Assembly (NCBI GenBank): GCA_965250275.1
Contig: OZ252297.1
Coordinates: 2,294,001-2,358,000 of the forward strand
Origin: G965250275 sp965250275
GTDB taxonomy: Bacteria > Pseudomonadota > Alphaproteobacteria > Rhodobacterales > Rhodobacteraceae
Direction: 5' to 3'
Length of the DNA: 64,000 nt
The notes beneath the pieces are model-generated. The model saw nothing but the letters and a program-made list of their open reading frames with translations. It searched no databases and was not told the DNA's origin. Shown one piece after another: positions 8,129 through 18,645 of this stretch (its first letter is position 1; every line of letters begins with the position of its first letter). The translations under genes were made by a program, and so were the position numbers.

Positions 8129-9610
8129 GTGGCAAGAGGATTTCTGGCTGGACTGGTCTGGGGCACGGTGATTTCGGTCGGCGGGGTGGCTGTGCTGTCG
8201 GTGTTATCGCCGTCACCGCCAAGCCCGGCGCTGGTCACAGATGCACCCGGCACCGGCCCGGCAACTGAGGCGCCGCGGGGCGAAACCGGTCTCGATGCCT
8301 CTGGGGGTGACTCCGATCTGGTCGAGCGCGCGCCCACCGCGCCAGGCTCTGATGGCATTGGTACGGATGATCTGACCTCGGTTCAGGAGGCCGGAACCGC
8401 ACCTGCAGCCGCACCGCAGGTGGGTCAGGCAGCCGGATTGACCGCGCCGCAATCCGGTGCTTCCGGTGTCGGGACAGTGCCCGGGACGGATGCCCCCGTC
8501 GCGCCGCAAGCTCCCAGCGCGGCCCCGTCTGCGCCACAGGCCAGCAGTGAGTTGTCAATCTCCACCGAACCTGCCCAGCCGCCCGCGCCAGAGGTGGCCG
8601 AAACGGAGTCGGGATTTGGGACCGAGGCGGACGCCACGAGCGAGGCCGAACCCGCGCCTGCAGATGACATTGCGGAGGAGGAGACTGTCGAGGTCTCTCC
8701 AAGCGCCGAAGCGGACGCGCCGCAAGCACCTGAGACGCCGGAAAGCCCGCAGATCGCGGCGCTTCCGCAAGCGGGCGAAGATGGTGAAGCCACCGGGGGA
8801 TTGGGCATCGGCACACGTGTCGCGCCCCTGACCGAGCGCGAGGGTTCTCGCACCAACCGGTTGCCCTCCGTAGGCGATGATCAGCAGTCAGAAGAGCCAG
8901 AGGCCGAGATCACACCGGTCGAGGTCTCCGGCAATCCGCTCGATCAGTTCGCGATCCCCTTCGAAGCCGAGACGGACAAACCGATGATGTCCATCGTCTT
9001 GATCGACGACGCGGTTGCGTTCGGGGCCGAGGCGCTGGAGAATTTTCCTTATCCTCTCAGCTTCGCAATCGATCCAACCCTCCCGGACGCAGCGGCCCGT
9101 ATGGCGGCCCGGCGTGCAGCGGGTTTCGAAGTGGTTGCGCTGGTTGATCTGCCCGCGACGGCGACCGCCCAGGACGCCGAGGTCGCACTTGCCGCCAGCT
9201 TTGCAGCGCTGCCTGAGACGGTCGCGGTTCTGGAGGGCACAGGCTCAGGGGTGCAGGGCAACCGGGACTTATCCAACCAAGTGACCGCGATTGCCAAAGG
9301 GTCCGGGCGCGGGCTGATCATGCAGGACAATGGTCTGAACACGGCCCAAAAGCTGGCCTTGCGAGACGGTGTGCCGTCAGCGGTGGTGTTTCGCGACTTT
9401 GACGGTGCGGCCCAGACCCCGATCGTGATGCGCCGGTTTCTGGATCAGGCGGCCTTTCGTGCCGGTCAGGAAGGCGCTGTGATAATGTTGGGGCGTGTAC
9501 GTCCGGACACGATTTCGGCCCTGTTGTTGTGGGGGTTGCAGGACCGCGCCACACGGGTGTCCCTTGCGCCTGTCTCGGCTGTTCTGAAGGCGTCCACAGA
9601 CACCGAATAA
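8129..9610 (+). CDS. Divergent polysaccharide deacetylase family protein with long disordered linker
   Basis: Member of the YibQ-like 'divergent polysaccharide deacetylase' family (NodB-like fold), presumed to act at the envelope; its substrate is unknown. I chose GTG at 8129 because a purine-rich site (GAGAGAGG) lies 7 bp upstream and the product opens with MARGFLAGLVWGTV, a single membrane anchor. The 493-residue protein has the anchor (about 4-26), some 230 residues of Ala/Pro/Glu-rich low-complexity sequence, and the folded domain from about residue 285 (MSIVLIDDAV...LSFAIDP...). It is divergent from trpG. The linker length is striking but commonly varies in this family. Confidence 0.8.
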   Translation: MARGFLAGLVWGTVISVGGVAVLSVLSPSPPSPALVTDAPGTGPATEAPRGETGLDASGGDSDLVERAPTAPGSDGIGTDDLTSVQEAGTAPAAAPQVGQAAGLTAPQSGASGVGTVPGTDAPVAPQAPSAAPSAPQASSELSISTEPAQPPAPEVAETESGFGTEADATSEAEPAPADDIAEEETVEVSPSAEADAPQAPETPESPQIAALPQAGEDGEATGGLGIGTRVAPLTEREGSRTNRLPSVGDDQQSEEPEAEITPVEVSGNPLDQFAIPFEAETDKPMMSIVLIDDAVAFGAEALENFPYPLSFAIDPTLPDAAARMAARRAAGFEVVALVDLPATATAQDAEVALAASFAALPETVAVLEGTGSGVQGNRDLSNQVTAIAKGSGRGLIMQDNGLNTAQKLALRDGVPSAVVFRDFDGAAQTPIVMRRFLDQAAFRAGQEGAVIMLGRVRPDTISALLLWGLQDRATRVSLAPVSAVLKASTDTE

Positions 9611-9694
9611 GCTGCGAATCGGCCGAACTTGAACGAATCACCATCTTTCCACAGACTAATCGCATTTGATGTGGATAGTTTATGGTGACCAAAT

Positions 9695-10663
9695 ATGCCT
9701 TTGGATTCGAGTGAAAAATTGTTGCACGAGCTCGACCGCAAGATGCTCCCGCACGAACATTCCTTGCTGTCGCAACTCACAACCGACCCGATCATCGCTG
9801 TTCGTTTTCGACTCTTGTTGCGCCTCAGCGGCTTGCTGTGGCGCTCAGGGCGCGAACGCACTGTGACCATCCGAAACGTGGCCGGTCAGCAAATGAAGGT
9901 CCCCCTTGCGGCCTGTTGGGACCTGGTGGCGTTCGGCATGTACCTGGATGAACCGGAGCGCCGGCTGCTGAAATTCATGATCAATACACTGCGACCCGGA
10001 GACTGCATGATAGATGCAGGTGCGAATGTCGGGTTCTTCTCCTGCATCGCTGCGGATCGGGTCGGGCCGACTGGGCGTGTCATCGCCTTTGAACCGGACG
10101 AAACCTCGCTGGGATACCTCAAAGAAAATGTGAAACCCTTTTCCCAAGTCGAACTTGTGGAAGCAGCGCTGTCTTCTGAGAATGGCGAGATTGCTTTCTT
10201 TCGCGGGGTCGGAAACGCGATGGTCAGTTCCAGCACCGTCGAGCAACATCTCTACGAGAACGGGATCGGTGAGAAACCGTATGAAGTCACGGTTCAAAGT
10301 CTGAGGCTGGACAGCTTTTGTGCCGAGCGGAACCTGCAGCCCAATCTGATCAAAGTAGATGTCGAAGGCGGCGAGCCTGCTTTTCTGGACGGTGCGGAAA
10401 CCTTGTTGGAGACGCAGTCACCGGACGTGGTGATGGAGATTGACTACGGTCATTTTGAGGAGATTGAAAGCAGCTCAGTTTCTCAATTGAAAAAAATGGG
10501 TTACGCGCCATACCTCATCACTTCGGATGGAACATTGCGGCCTGCCGGAACAGATGGGTTGCGCAATCGTGGCGAAGCGCTTGTGCAATCCAGAGGGTAT
10601 CTGCACAACGTTGATAACGTGGTTTTCCGTAAATCAGAGACCGCCGAAGGCCCGGGCACGTAA
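9695..10663 (+). CDS. FkbM-family SAM-dependent methyltransferase
   Basis: Class I methyltransferase of the FkbM family, which O-methylates sugars or other small molecules; here the acceptor is unknown. The 322 residues contain the SAM-binding motif I (CMIDAGANVGFFSC, about 107-120), the acidic motif II (VIAFEPDE), LIKVDVEGGE and a C-terminal VMEIDYGHFEE. The ATG at 9695 has only a weak ribosome-binding site. It follows the deacetylase on the same strand after 84 bp, and both act plausibly on glycans, so a shared envelope role is possible. It is convergent with trpE. Confidence 0.82.
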   Translation: MPLDSSEKLLHELDRKMLPHEHSLLSQLTTDPIIAVRFRLLLRLSGLLWRSGRERTVTIRNVAGQQMKVPLAACWDLVAFGMYLDEPERRLLKFMINTLRPGDCMIDAGANVGFFSCIAADRVGPTGRVIAFEPDETSLGYLKENVKPFSQVELVEAALSSENGEIAFFRGVGNAMVSSSTVEQHLYENGIGEKPYEVTVQSLRLDSFCAERNLQPNLIKVDVEGGEPAFLDGAETLLETQSPDVVMEIDYGHFEEIESSSVSQLKKMGYAPYLITSDGTLRPAGTDGLRNRGEALVQSRGYLHNVDNVVFRKSETAEGPGT

Positions 10664-10692
10664 CGGCAAAACCGCGTGGCGCCACGCCGCTC

Positions 10693-12201
10693 CTAGCGGT
10701 TGCGCCCGGAGAACCGCGCAGCATCCGCAGCCGCGCGCCGGATCGCATTGGATTTGTGGACGGTTTCCTGAAACTCGGCTTCGGGGTCGCTGTCATAGAC
10801 CACGCCGCCGCCGGCCTGAATATAAAGCTGTTCGTCCTTTACCACGGCGGTGCGCAGCGCGATGCACATATCCATATCACCGCCCGCGCTGAAGTAGCCC
10901 ACACCGCCACCATAAATCCCTCGCTTTTCGGGCTCCAACTCGTCGATGATCTGCATTGCGCGGACTTTCGGTGCGCCCGAGACCGTCCCGGCCGGCATAC
11001 CGGCAAAGAAAGCGTCCAGCGCGTCTTTGCCGTCGGCCAGTTCACCGACCACGTTGGACACGATGTGCATCACGTGGCTGTAGCGCTCGATGATAAATTG
11101 CTCGGTTGGGCGCACCGTACCGATCTTCGAGACGCGACCGGTATCGTTGCGTCCCAGATCGAGCAGCATCAGATGCTCGGCGCGTTCCTTTGCATCCGCC
11201 AGCAGATCGGCTTCGAGCGCGCGATCCTCTTCTGGTGTCGCGCCCCGCGGTCGTGTGCCTGCAATTGGGCGGATCGTGACCTCGTTGCCAAACACCCGTA
11301 CCAGAATCTCGGGGCTAGCCCCAACCACCTGAAATCCGCCGTAGTTGAAATAGAACATGAACGGGGACGGGTTTGTGCGTCGCAACGAGCGATAGAGCGC
11401 GAAGGGCGGTTGCCGGAAGCCCTGGCGCCAGCGTTGCGCCGGAACGACCTGAAAAATATCACCGGCGCGGATGTAATCGCGCGCCTTCTCGACCGCAGCC
11501 TTGTATCCCTCGTGTGTGAAATTGGAGACCGGCGGCGCGACCTCTTCCGCTTCGCCGAGGTCGCGAGATTCAGCGGGCATCGCCCGCTCCAGGTCGCGAA
11601 CGGCATCCATCACGCGCTCTGCAGCCTGCGCATAGGCCGCACGGGCGGATTGGCCATCGCTGACCCAGGCCGGAGACACAACTGTGACCTCCCCCTTGAC
11701 CCCATCCAGAACAGCGACGACCGAGGGGCGCAACATCACCGCATCAGGCAGTCCCAAGGGGTCCGGGTTCACATCGGGCAGGTGCTCCACCAGACGCACC
11801 ATGTCATAGCCCAGATAGCCAAACAGGCCCGCGCTGGCTTGTGGCATGTCGGAGGGCAGGGCAATCCGGCTTTCGGCAATCAACGCGCGAAGCGCCTGCA
11901 TCGGATCACCGTCCTGCGGTTCAAAGGCTTCGGCATCGTATCGTGCCGCGCGATTGATCTCGGAGGTTTCCCCACGACAGCGCCAGATCAGGTCAGGCTT
12001 CATGCCAATGATCGAATACCGGCCGCGCACCTCGCCGCCGGTCACCGATTCCAGCATGAAGGCGTTTTCAGCCGCACCCGTCAGCTTGAGCATCAGTGAA
12101 ACCGGCGTGTCCAAGTCCGCGGCGAGGCGCGTATAGACAACCTGGTTCTCACCAGCTTCGTACGCCTTCGCAAAGGGTGTGAAATCAGGGGTCAGGGCCA
12201 T
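10693..12201 (-). CDS. trpE: Anthranilate synthase component I
   Basis: Converts chorismate and ammonia into anthranilate with TrpG. The 502-residue protein has the N-terminal feedback site (FMLESVTGGEVRGRYS resembles the LLES tryptophan-binding element, so inhibition by tryptophan is likely) and the chorismate-binding C-terminal domain (PIAGTRPRGATPEED, LMLLDLGRNDTGRV, VVGELADG, PAGTVSGAPKVRAM). It begins only 5 bp after the ppiD stop, so the two are probably co-transcribed. I see no Trp-rich leader peptide in front of it. Confidence 0.97.
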   Translation of the reverse strand: MALTPDFTPFAKAYEAGENQVVYTRLAADLDTPVSLMLKLTGAAENAFMLESVTGGEVRGRYSIIGMKPDLIWRCRGETSEINRAARYDAEAFEPQDGDPMQALRALIAESRIALPSDMPQASAGLFGYLGYDMVRLVEHLPDVNPDPLGLPDAVMLRPSVVAVLDGVKGEVTVVSPAWVSDGQSARAAYAQAAERVMDAVRDLERAMPAESRDLGEAEEVAPPVSNFTHEGYKAAVEKARDYIRAGDIFQVVPAQRWRQGFRQPPFALYRSLRRTNPSPFMFYFNYGGFQVVGASPEILVRVFGNEVTIRPIAGTRPRGATPEEDRALEADLLADAKERAEHLMLLDLGRNDTGRVSKIGTVRPTEQFIIERYSHVMHIVSNVVGELADGKDALDAFFAGMPAGTVSGAPKVRAMQIIDELEPEKRGIYGGGVGYFSAGGDMDMCIALRTAVVKDEQLYIQAGGGVVYDSDPEAEFQETVHKSNAIRRAAADAARFSGRNR

Positions 12202-12206
12202 CGGGC

Positions 12207-14048
12207 TTACTGAAAGCTGTTGTGCACAAGGTTGATGGCACGTGTGTCGACCTGCGGGCGCGCGCGCAACTGGGCATCCCGGACATATGCGTCAAAAAGA
12301 GCCTGCGAGAGCGCCTGATTCATCTGCGCCGTGAAGGTCCGGCGAAGTTGCTGCATTTCGGCGTTTTCCTCCGGCTCCACCAGTCGGTCCAGCCGGACGA
12401 CTTGCACGGTCCCGTCTGCTGACAGGACGCGGACCTCGCCGGGTGTCATCTCAAAGACTTCGGTCATGAAGTCCGGACCCGTACCTTCGATAAAGGCTGT
12501 GCGGGTCAGTCCGTTTTCGACACGGGGGGCCAGACCGGCGTCTGCAAAATCGGTCTCAGCGCCGATGGAAGAAACGGCAGCTTCGGCTTGTGCACGCAAG
12601 GCTTCTTCGGTCGCGGCCAATCTCCAGCCATCCAGAACCCGCGGACGCGCGCTGTCGAACGGCTCGGGACGTGGTGGCAGCACCTCGATGAGTTCGAGCG
12701 CAAAGACACCGCCGTCTTCCAGAAACGCCACCGCCGGGAAATCTTCCAGCGTCACGTCAGCAGCGGCATCGCGGAACGCTTGGTACGCGGCAGGTCCGTC
12801 AAGACTGTCGATGGTCCAGCTGATTTGCCCCAGTTCTGCATCGGATTCGTCGGCGACTTCATCCAATGTGGCACCAGCGGCCAGCAGGTCGTCGATGTTT
12901 GGCGCCTGTGTTTCGACCAGTCGCCGGGCGCGGTCGCGGGCCAGTTCGTCCCGCAGGTCCGGTTTTGCCTCTTCAAAGCTTGTGACCTGGGCCGAGAGCG
13001 TTCCATTGATCCGGAAAAGCGCGGGCCCCAAGGGCGAAGGCAAAGGCCCCACCACGTCTCCGTTCTCGGCAGCAAACACATCTTCGGCAGCGTCACCCAG
13101 GTCGCTCTGGGTCACATCGCCCAGATCGATGTCAGCCAGGTCCAAACCCCGGTCCGTGACAAGTTGCTCAAATGTTGTTCCGCCGACGTCCAACTGTGCC
13201 GCTGCGGAGTTCGCGGCAGATTCGTCGGCATAAACCAGGCGCTCGACCAGACGCCGTTCCGGGATGTTGAATTCCTCGGCGCGCTCATCGTACAGCGTGC
13301 GCAGCGCGGTTTCGTCCACCTCGACATTGTCCAGGATCATCTCTGGTGTCAGTAGGACGTACCGAAGTTCTTTGGTTTCCGGCAGCGTGAAGGTTTCGGC
13401 ATTGTCTTCATAGAAGGCCGTCAACTCGGTTTCGGTCGGCTCGGGAAGCGGCGCCTCCAGATCGGCGGCCAGCAGTGGTGCCCAGGTGAAACTGCGGCGC
13501 GCGGCCACAAAGTCGATCAGGGTGTCACCCATCTCTGCCGGCATCTCCACGCCCGCCATGACCGCGCCCTGAACAAGTGTTCGGGCAGACTCGGCGCGCA
13601 GGTCAGCTTCGAACTCGGTCTCGCTGATGTTCGCCTGGTTGAGCGCAAACCGATAGGTTTCCCGATCGAACTCGCCACTGATGTTGTGGAAGGCAGGTAT
13701 GTCGATGATTTCCTGTTGCAGGTTCTCATCACCGATGGAGAGGCCAATTTCGGCGGTCTCAGTGTCCAAGGACGCCAGTGACACCAAGCGTGAGAGCACC
13801 AGCTGATCAAGACCCGCTGCGGTTGCCTGCTGCATGCTCATTGGCTGGCGGGTCTGTGCCTCGACAGCGCGCATTTCGCGCTGCAACTCGCGGGCATAGG
13901 CATCAACGGAAATCAGCTGGTTGCCCACAGTTCCCACCGATGTGACCGTGCCGGACAGGTTTGTCGCGCCGAATCCGGCCAGACCCACAAAAAGCAGGCC
14001 CAGAATGATCCAGACGAAAGTTTTGGAAAGGGTCGATTTTTCGGCCAT
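12207..14048 (-). CDS. ppiD: PpiD-like periplasmic peptidyl-prolyl isomerase/chaperone (SurA_N domain)
   Basis: Membrane-anchored folding factor facing the periplasm. The 613 residues have a short cytoplasmic start, one membrane helix (VWIILGLLFVGLAGFGA, about 13-29), a SurA-type N-terminal chaperone domain, a degenerate parvulin-like PPIase region about 240-370 and a helical C-terminus. Parvulin active-site residues are not clearly conserved, so it may be mainly a chaperone. It stands directly upstream of trpE, an arrangement common in Rhodobacteraceae. Confidence 0.85.
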   Translation of the reverse strand: MAEKSTLSKTFVWIILGLLFVGLAGFGATNLSGTVTSVGTVGNQLISVDAYARELQREMRAVEAQTRQPMSMQQATAAGLDQLVLSRLVSLASLDTETAEIGLSIGDENLQQEIIDIPAFHNISGEFDRETYRFALNQANISETEFEADLRAESARTLVQGAVMAGVEMPAEMGDTLIDFVAARRSFTWAPLLAADLEAPLPEPTETELTAFYEDNAETFTLPETKELRYVLLTPEMILDNVEVDETALRTLYDERAEEFNIPERRLVERLVYADESAANSAAAQLDVGGTTFEQLVTDRGLDLADIDLGDVTQSDLGDAAEDVFAAENGDVVGPLPSPLGPALFRINGTLSAQVTSFEEAKPDLRDELARDRARRLVETQAPNIDDLLAAGATLDEVADESDAELGQISWTIDSLDGPAAYQAFRDAAADVTLEDFPAVAFLEDGGVFALELIEVLPPRPEPFDSARPRVLDGWRLAATEEALRAQAEAAVSSIGAETDFADAGLAPRVENGLTRTAFIEGTGPDFMTEVFEMTPGEVRVLSADGTVQVVRLDRLVEPEENAEMQQLRRTFTAQMNQALSQALFDAYVRDAQLRARPQVDTRAINLVHNSFQ

Positions 14049-14108
14049 GATTTCCCCGATGCTCGCGTGCCGCGCCCTGTCTACGCGGGTGGCGTGGGGG
14101 GAGCAAGA

Positions 14109-15284
14109 TCAGAAGGACACGGCCTGCAAACGTGTGAAGAGGCCGTTAATGCCCGCCCGATCCAGGTTGGCGAAGGCAATGCGCGCCTGACTCTTTCCAC
14201 TCGGATCGTCGTCCGGGACAAACATTGTTCCCGGAAGCAGCAAAACGCCCGCCTCGCGCACCAGCCGCTGTGCAAGCTCCGCGGATGACATCTCAAACGG
14301 ATGGGCCACATAGGCAAAGTAGGCGCCAACGCCCAGAAGGCGCCACCCCTGTGCGTCAAGCGCGGGGAACCCTTCTTCGATGGCAGCCCTGCGGTCGAGG
14401 ATTTCGGCGCGTTCGCCTGCCAGCCATTGGCTCAGATTGCGCATGCCCCACAATGCGGCGTGCTGGCCAATCTGATTGGGGCAGATCGTGACCGTGTCGA
14501 GAAACTTCTCCACCTCGGCCAGCAAGGCCGGTGCGGTGATCATCGCCCCGACGCGATGCCCGGTCAGCCGGTAAGCTTTGGAAAACGAGTAGAGCTGAAT
14601 CAGGGTGTCGTCCCAGTCGGGATCTTCGAAGAGATCATGCGGCGCTCCGCTGCGGCTGTCGAAATCGCGATAGGTTTCATCGACGATCAGTTTGATGCCC
14701 CGTGATCGCGCCAGATCAAAGAAGGCCCGTACCAGAGCGGCGGGATACTCGACACCTGCCGGATTGTTGGGGGTCACAAGGGCAATGGCGCGTGTGCGCG
14801 GTGTGATCAGGGCGGCGGCCTGATCCGGATCGGGCAGCATTCCGTCCCCAACCGGCAATGCTACCGACCGGACACCGCTCATATCCAGCCACATTTTATG
14901 GTTAAAATACCAAGGGGTTGGAAGGATAACTTCATCTCCTTCCGATGTGATCGCTGCGATCGCCGCCGCAAAAGCCTGATTGCATCCCGAAGTGATGGCA
15001 ACCTGTGTGGGTGCGACCGCACCACCATAAGCGTCAGTCCACTGCGCTGCGACCTCGGCCCGAAGATCCGGCAGCCCCAGCACGGGGCCATAAAGATGGG
15101 CGCTGTCGTCCTGAAGGGCAACATCGGCCATCACTTGGCGAAGGGCCGGTGGCGGCGGATCGACCGGCGCGGCCTGACTGACATTGATCAGCGGACGGTC
15201 CGCGGAAAACTCAACGTCCTGAAGCCAGCGCCGCGCTTCCATCACCGGGGGCGCAAAGGTCGTTGCAGTTCTGGTCAGAGACAT
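14109..15284 (-). CDS. PLP-dependent class I/II aminotransferase
   Basis: Fold-type I aminotransferase of 391 residues from the ATG at 15284, which is preceded by GAGGAAAA; a longer in-frame start at 15323 is less likely. The PLP lysine lies in LYSFSKAYRLTGHRVG and the cofactor aspartate region in LIVDETYRDF; VTPNNPAG is the third family motif. The donor and acceptor cannot be read from the sequence. It is a monocistronic gene, separated from gpt by about 100 bp and convergent with nothing. Confidence 0.85.
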   Translation of the reverse strand: MSLTRTATTFAPPVMEARRWLQDVEFSADRPLINVSQAAPVDPPPPALRQVMADVALQDDSAHLYGPVLGLPDLRAEVAAQWTDAYGGAVAPTQVAITSGCNQAFAAAIAAITSEGDEVILPTPWYFNHKMWLDMSGVRSVALPVGDGMLPDPDQAAALITPRTRAIALVTPNNPAGVEYPAALVRAFFDLARSRGIKLIVDETYRDFDSRSGAPHDLFEDPDWDDTLIQLYSFSKAYRLTGHRVGAMITAPALLAEVEKFLDTVTICPNQIGQHAALWGMRNLSQWLAGERAEILDRRAAIEEGFPALDAQGWRLLGVGAYFAYVAHPFEMSSAELAQRLVREAGVLLLPGTMFVPDDDPSGKSQARIAFANLDRAGINGLFTRLQAVSF

Positions 15285-15387
15285 GATGGTTTTCCTCGGG
15301 CGATCGGTCGCGGGACACGCCACGTCCCGTCAATTTTAGCAAGCTTTTTGGCTGAGACCCATCGGTTCAAGACCAATGGCGCGCTGA

Positions 15388-15891
15388 TCAATCGGTGCCG
15401 CGATACGGTTCGACATACTGAAGCGCCATGTCCCACGGGAAAAAGATCCAGGTGTCCTGGCTGACCTCGGTGATGTAAGTGTCCACCTGCGGCCGCCCCT
15501 TTGGTTTGGCGTATACGGTTGCAAAATGCGCCTTGGGGAACATGTCGCGCACGACTTCCAGGGTTTTGCCGGAATCCACCAGATCATCGATGATCAGTAT
15601 GCCTGTCCCGTCGCCCATCAACTCAGCATCCGGGGTCTTTAGGACCTTCGCCTCCGATTGGGACTGGTGGTCATAAGATTTGATGCTGATTGTATCGACG
15701 GTGCGAATGTCCAGTTCGCGGCTGACAATCATGGCCGGGGCCATTCCACCACGGGTGACCGCAACCAGTGCCTTCCACTCTCCATCGTTTGGGCCATGCC
15801 CGTCCAGCCGCCACGCCAGCGCCCGGCTGTCGCGGTGAATCTGGTCCCAGCTGATGTGAAATCCTTTTTCGTGGGGCAGGCGGTCGTTCAT
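15388..15891 (-). CDS. gpt: Xanthine-guanine phosphoribosyltransferase
   Basis: Purine salvage enzyme that makes XMP and GMP from xanthine, guanine and PRPP at the inner membrane face. The 167 residues include the PRPP loop ILIIDDLVDSGKT, the LVAVTRGGMAPA motif and a C-terminal WIFFPWDMAL typical of bacterial Gpt. The opening MNDRLPHEKGFHISWDQIHRDSRALAW is the usual N-terminus for alphaproteobacterial members. Confidence 0.94.
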   Translation of the reverse strand: MNDRLPHEKGFHISWDQIHRDSRALAWRLDGHGPNDGEWKALVAVTRGGMAPAMIVSRELDIRTVDTISIKSYDHQSQSEAKVLKTPDAELMGDGTGILIIDDLVDSGKTLEVVRDMFPKAHFATVYAKPKGRPQVDTYITEVSQDTWIFFPWDMALQYVEPYRGTD

Positions 15892-15931
15892 CTTAAAGTC
15901 CTCACATCGTCTTCCGGGCGCGCGGCACCGC

Positions 15932-16738
<807 letters not shown>

Positions 16739-16869
16739 CGGGGCCCCTGTGTGCTTTTCCCACTATGACACAGACCTTTAGGCGATTGGTCAGGACGCAT
16801 CAAGTGCACGCTGGGTTGCCCATGGTCCGACTCAAGCCTAGCGTGGGTTTGTCGAGGCAGGAGGACAGT

Positions 16870-17475
16870 ATGAGCGACCGCGATGGAATTTTCTCGGGCG
16901 AGGATCCGTTTGAGATTGCAAAAGCGTGGATGGAGGAGGCCACGGCCTCCGAGCCAAATGATCCCAACGCGATAGCACTGGCCACGGTGGACAGCGACGG
17001 ATTGCCGAACGTGCGGATGGTCTTGCTGAAGGAGATCGAAGCCGACGCGTTTGTCTTTTACACCAACTACAACAGCGCCAAGTCCCAGGAACTCGACAGC
17101 GCGGGCAAGGCTTCGTTTGTACTGCATTGGAAATCCCTGCGCCGGCAAATCCGAGTTCGGGGCACTGTCAGCCGCGAAGACGGGCAACAGGCAGATGCCT
17201 ACTACAAATCGCGCTCCCTCAAGAGCCGTTTGGGCGCCTGGGCTTCACATCAGTCACAACCTTTGTCCAGCCGGGCCGCACTGGTTGCAGAGGTCGCGAA
17301 AGTAACCGCGAAGCACGGGACGAATCCCGCGCGCCCACCGTTCTGGGGCGGGTATCGCGTCACCCCGGTAGAAATCGAGTTTTGGGCAGATGGTGCGTTC
17401 CGCTTACATGATCGCTTCCGCTGGCGGCGTGCAACTCCCGAAGAAGCTTGGAATATTGAGCGACTCAACCCTTGA
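16870..17475 (+). CDS. pdxH: Pyridoxamine/pyridoxine 5'-phosphate oxidase
   Basis: FMN enzyme that makes pyridoxal phosphate, the cofactor used by the many PLP enzymes in this window. It is 201 residues from ATG 16870, which follows GGAGG at a good distance; the frame upstream is open but unlike the family. Recognised stretches are PNVRMVLLKEIE, FVFYTNYNSAKSQEL, FVLHWKSLRRQIRVRG (FMN binding) and the C-terminal RLHDRFRWRR substrate site. Confidence 0.95.
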   Translation: MSDRDGIFSGEDPFEIAKAWMEEATASEPNDPNAIALATVDSDGLPNVRMVLLKEIEADAFVFYTNYNSAKSQELDSAGKASFVLHWKSLRRQIRVRGTVSREDGQQADAYYKSRSLKSRLGAWASHQSQPLSSRAALVAEVAKVTAKHGTNPARPPFWGGYRVTPVEIEFWADGAFRLHDRFRWRRATPEEAWNIERLNP

Positions 17476-17598
17476 AACTCACGTCAAGGAAGCCTGTTTT
17501 CAATTTGTTCAAGGGGACATTTTTACTTGAACTCCCCCCTGTATTTCGCGCAAACCGGAAGGGCACTCGTGTTTCTCGTCGAATGTGGTGAGTAAAAA

Positions 17599-18135
17599 TT
17601 GGCAGAAGACCTCAGCAGCATGCATCAAGTGCGCGGTCGCGTTAAATGGTTCGACCCCTCCAAGGGGTTCGGATTCGTTGTGGCCGACTCCGGTGGGCCG
17701 GACATTCTATTGCATGTAAATGTGTTGAGAAATTTCGGTCAAAGCTCGGTTGCGGATAACGCTGAAATCGAGATTGTCACCCACCGGACCGAACGCGGCG
17801 TACAGGCGGTCGAAGTGATCAGCATCAGCCCGCCAGAGCGTGGCGATGAGCCGGCGCTGACCGATATTGCCGTTCTCGACATGGACAGTGTGCGCGAGGC
17901 GCCATTGGAGCCTGCGCGGGTGAAATGGTTCGACAAGGGCAAAGGATTTGGTTTTGCCAATGTCTTCGGGCGTACCGAAGATGTCTTCTTGCATGTCGAA
18001 GTCCTGCGCCGTTCCGGGCTGGCCGACCTTCAACCCGGCGAAGCACTTGCCTTGCGCGTCATCGAGGGGCAACGGGGCCGCATGGCGGCTGAGGTTTTCG
18101 CCTGGGAAGCGGCAACGCTGCCACAGAAGGACTGA
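17599..18135 (+). CDS. Protein with two cold-shock domains
   Basis: Nucleic-acid-binding OB-fold protein. Two cold-shock domains are visible, about residues 9-75 (VKWFDPSKGFGFVV) and 104-170 (VKWFDKGKGFGFANV), both with the aromatic RNP1 motif; the second domain's FLHVEV is the RNP2-like strand. The duplicated architecture (178 residues) is common in Rhodobacteraceae and differs from 70-residue CspA. The start may be TTG at 17599 or ATG at 17620; the first matches the N-terminus I recall for relatives. It is followed closely by a DUF192 gene, so the two probably form one unit. Confidence 0.88.
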   Translation: MAEDLSSMHQVRGRVKWFDPSKGFGFVVADSGGPDILLHVNVLRNFGQSSVADNAEIEIVTHRTERGVQAVEVISISPPERGDEPALTDIAVLDMDSVREAPLEPARVKWFDKGKGFGFANVFGRTEDVFLHVEVLRRSGLADLQPGEALALRVIEGQRGRMAAEVFAWEAATLPQKD

Positions 18136-18139
18136 TCAG

Positions 18140-18601
18140 TTGCAGCGTTGGCTGACGGCGGTTCTGCTGCTCTTTCTTGCTGGCCCGCTTTGGGCGACCT
18201 GTTCCTCCGATCTGGTGGAAGTGCGCGGGGATTGGGGGCAGACCCGGTTCACTGTGGAAGTCGCGGACACACCCAGAACGCGTTCACGCGGTCTGATGTT
18301 TCGGGAATCTCTGCCGCGCGGCGCCGGCATGCTGTTTGTCTACGAGGCACCACGGCGCGCCAGTTTCTGGATGAAGAACACGCTGATTCCCCTGGATTTG
18401 CTGTTTGTGGACCGGCGGGGTGTTGTCACGCGCGTGCATGCAGAGGCACAACCGGGCGATCTGAGCCCCATCGAAGGTGGAAACGATGTATTTGCCGTGC
18501 TGGAAATCAACGGTGGTCTGGCGGGCAGGTACGGTATCACCCCCGGGAGCGAGATGCGAAACCCGATTTTTGCAGATGGTCCGGCAATCTGGCCCTGTTA
18601 G
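18140..18601 (+). CDS. Exported DUF192 family protein
   Basis: Small secreted protein of unknown function (DUF192, COG1430). I chose the TTG at 18140 because AGAAGGA lies about 8 bp upstream and the product then begins with a clean signal peptide (LQRWLTAVLLLFLAGPLWA). The 153-residue protein shows the family pattern TRSRGLMFRESLPRGAGMLF, FWMKNTLIPLDLLF and VLEINGG. It starts 4 bp after the cold-shock gene stop. No catalytic role is established for the family. Confidence 0.85.
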   Translation: MQRWLTAVLLLFLAGPLWATCSSDLVEVRGDWGQTRFTVEVADTPRTRSRGLMFRESLPRGAGMLFVYEAPRRASFWMKNTLIPLDLLFVDRRGVVTRVHAEAQPGDLSPIEGGNDVFAVLEINGGLAGRYGITPGSEMRNPIFADGPAIWPC

Positions 18602-18645
18602 GGCTTTTCAATCCGACAACTCCCCGCTAGGAGGGGCGCACGGTC

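Noticed and set aside
12331..13233. 300-codon open frame on the plus strand inside ppiD
   Set aside because: It is rich in Ser/Arg/Pro, as expected for a shadow frame in GC-rich DNA, and lies fully opposite a recognised gene.
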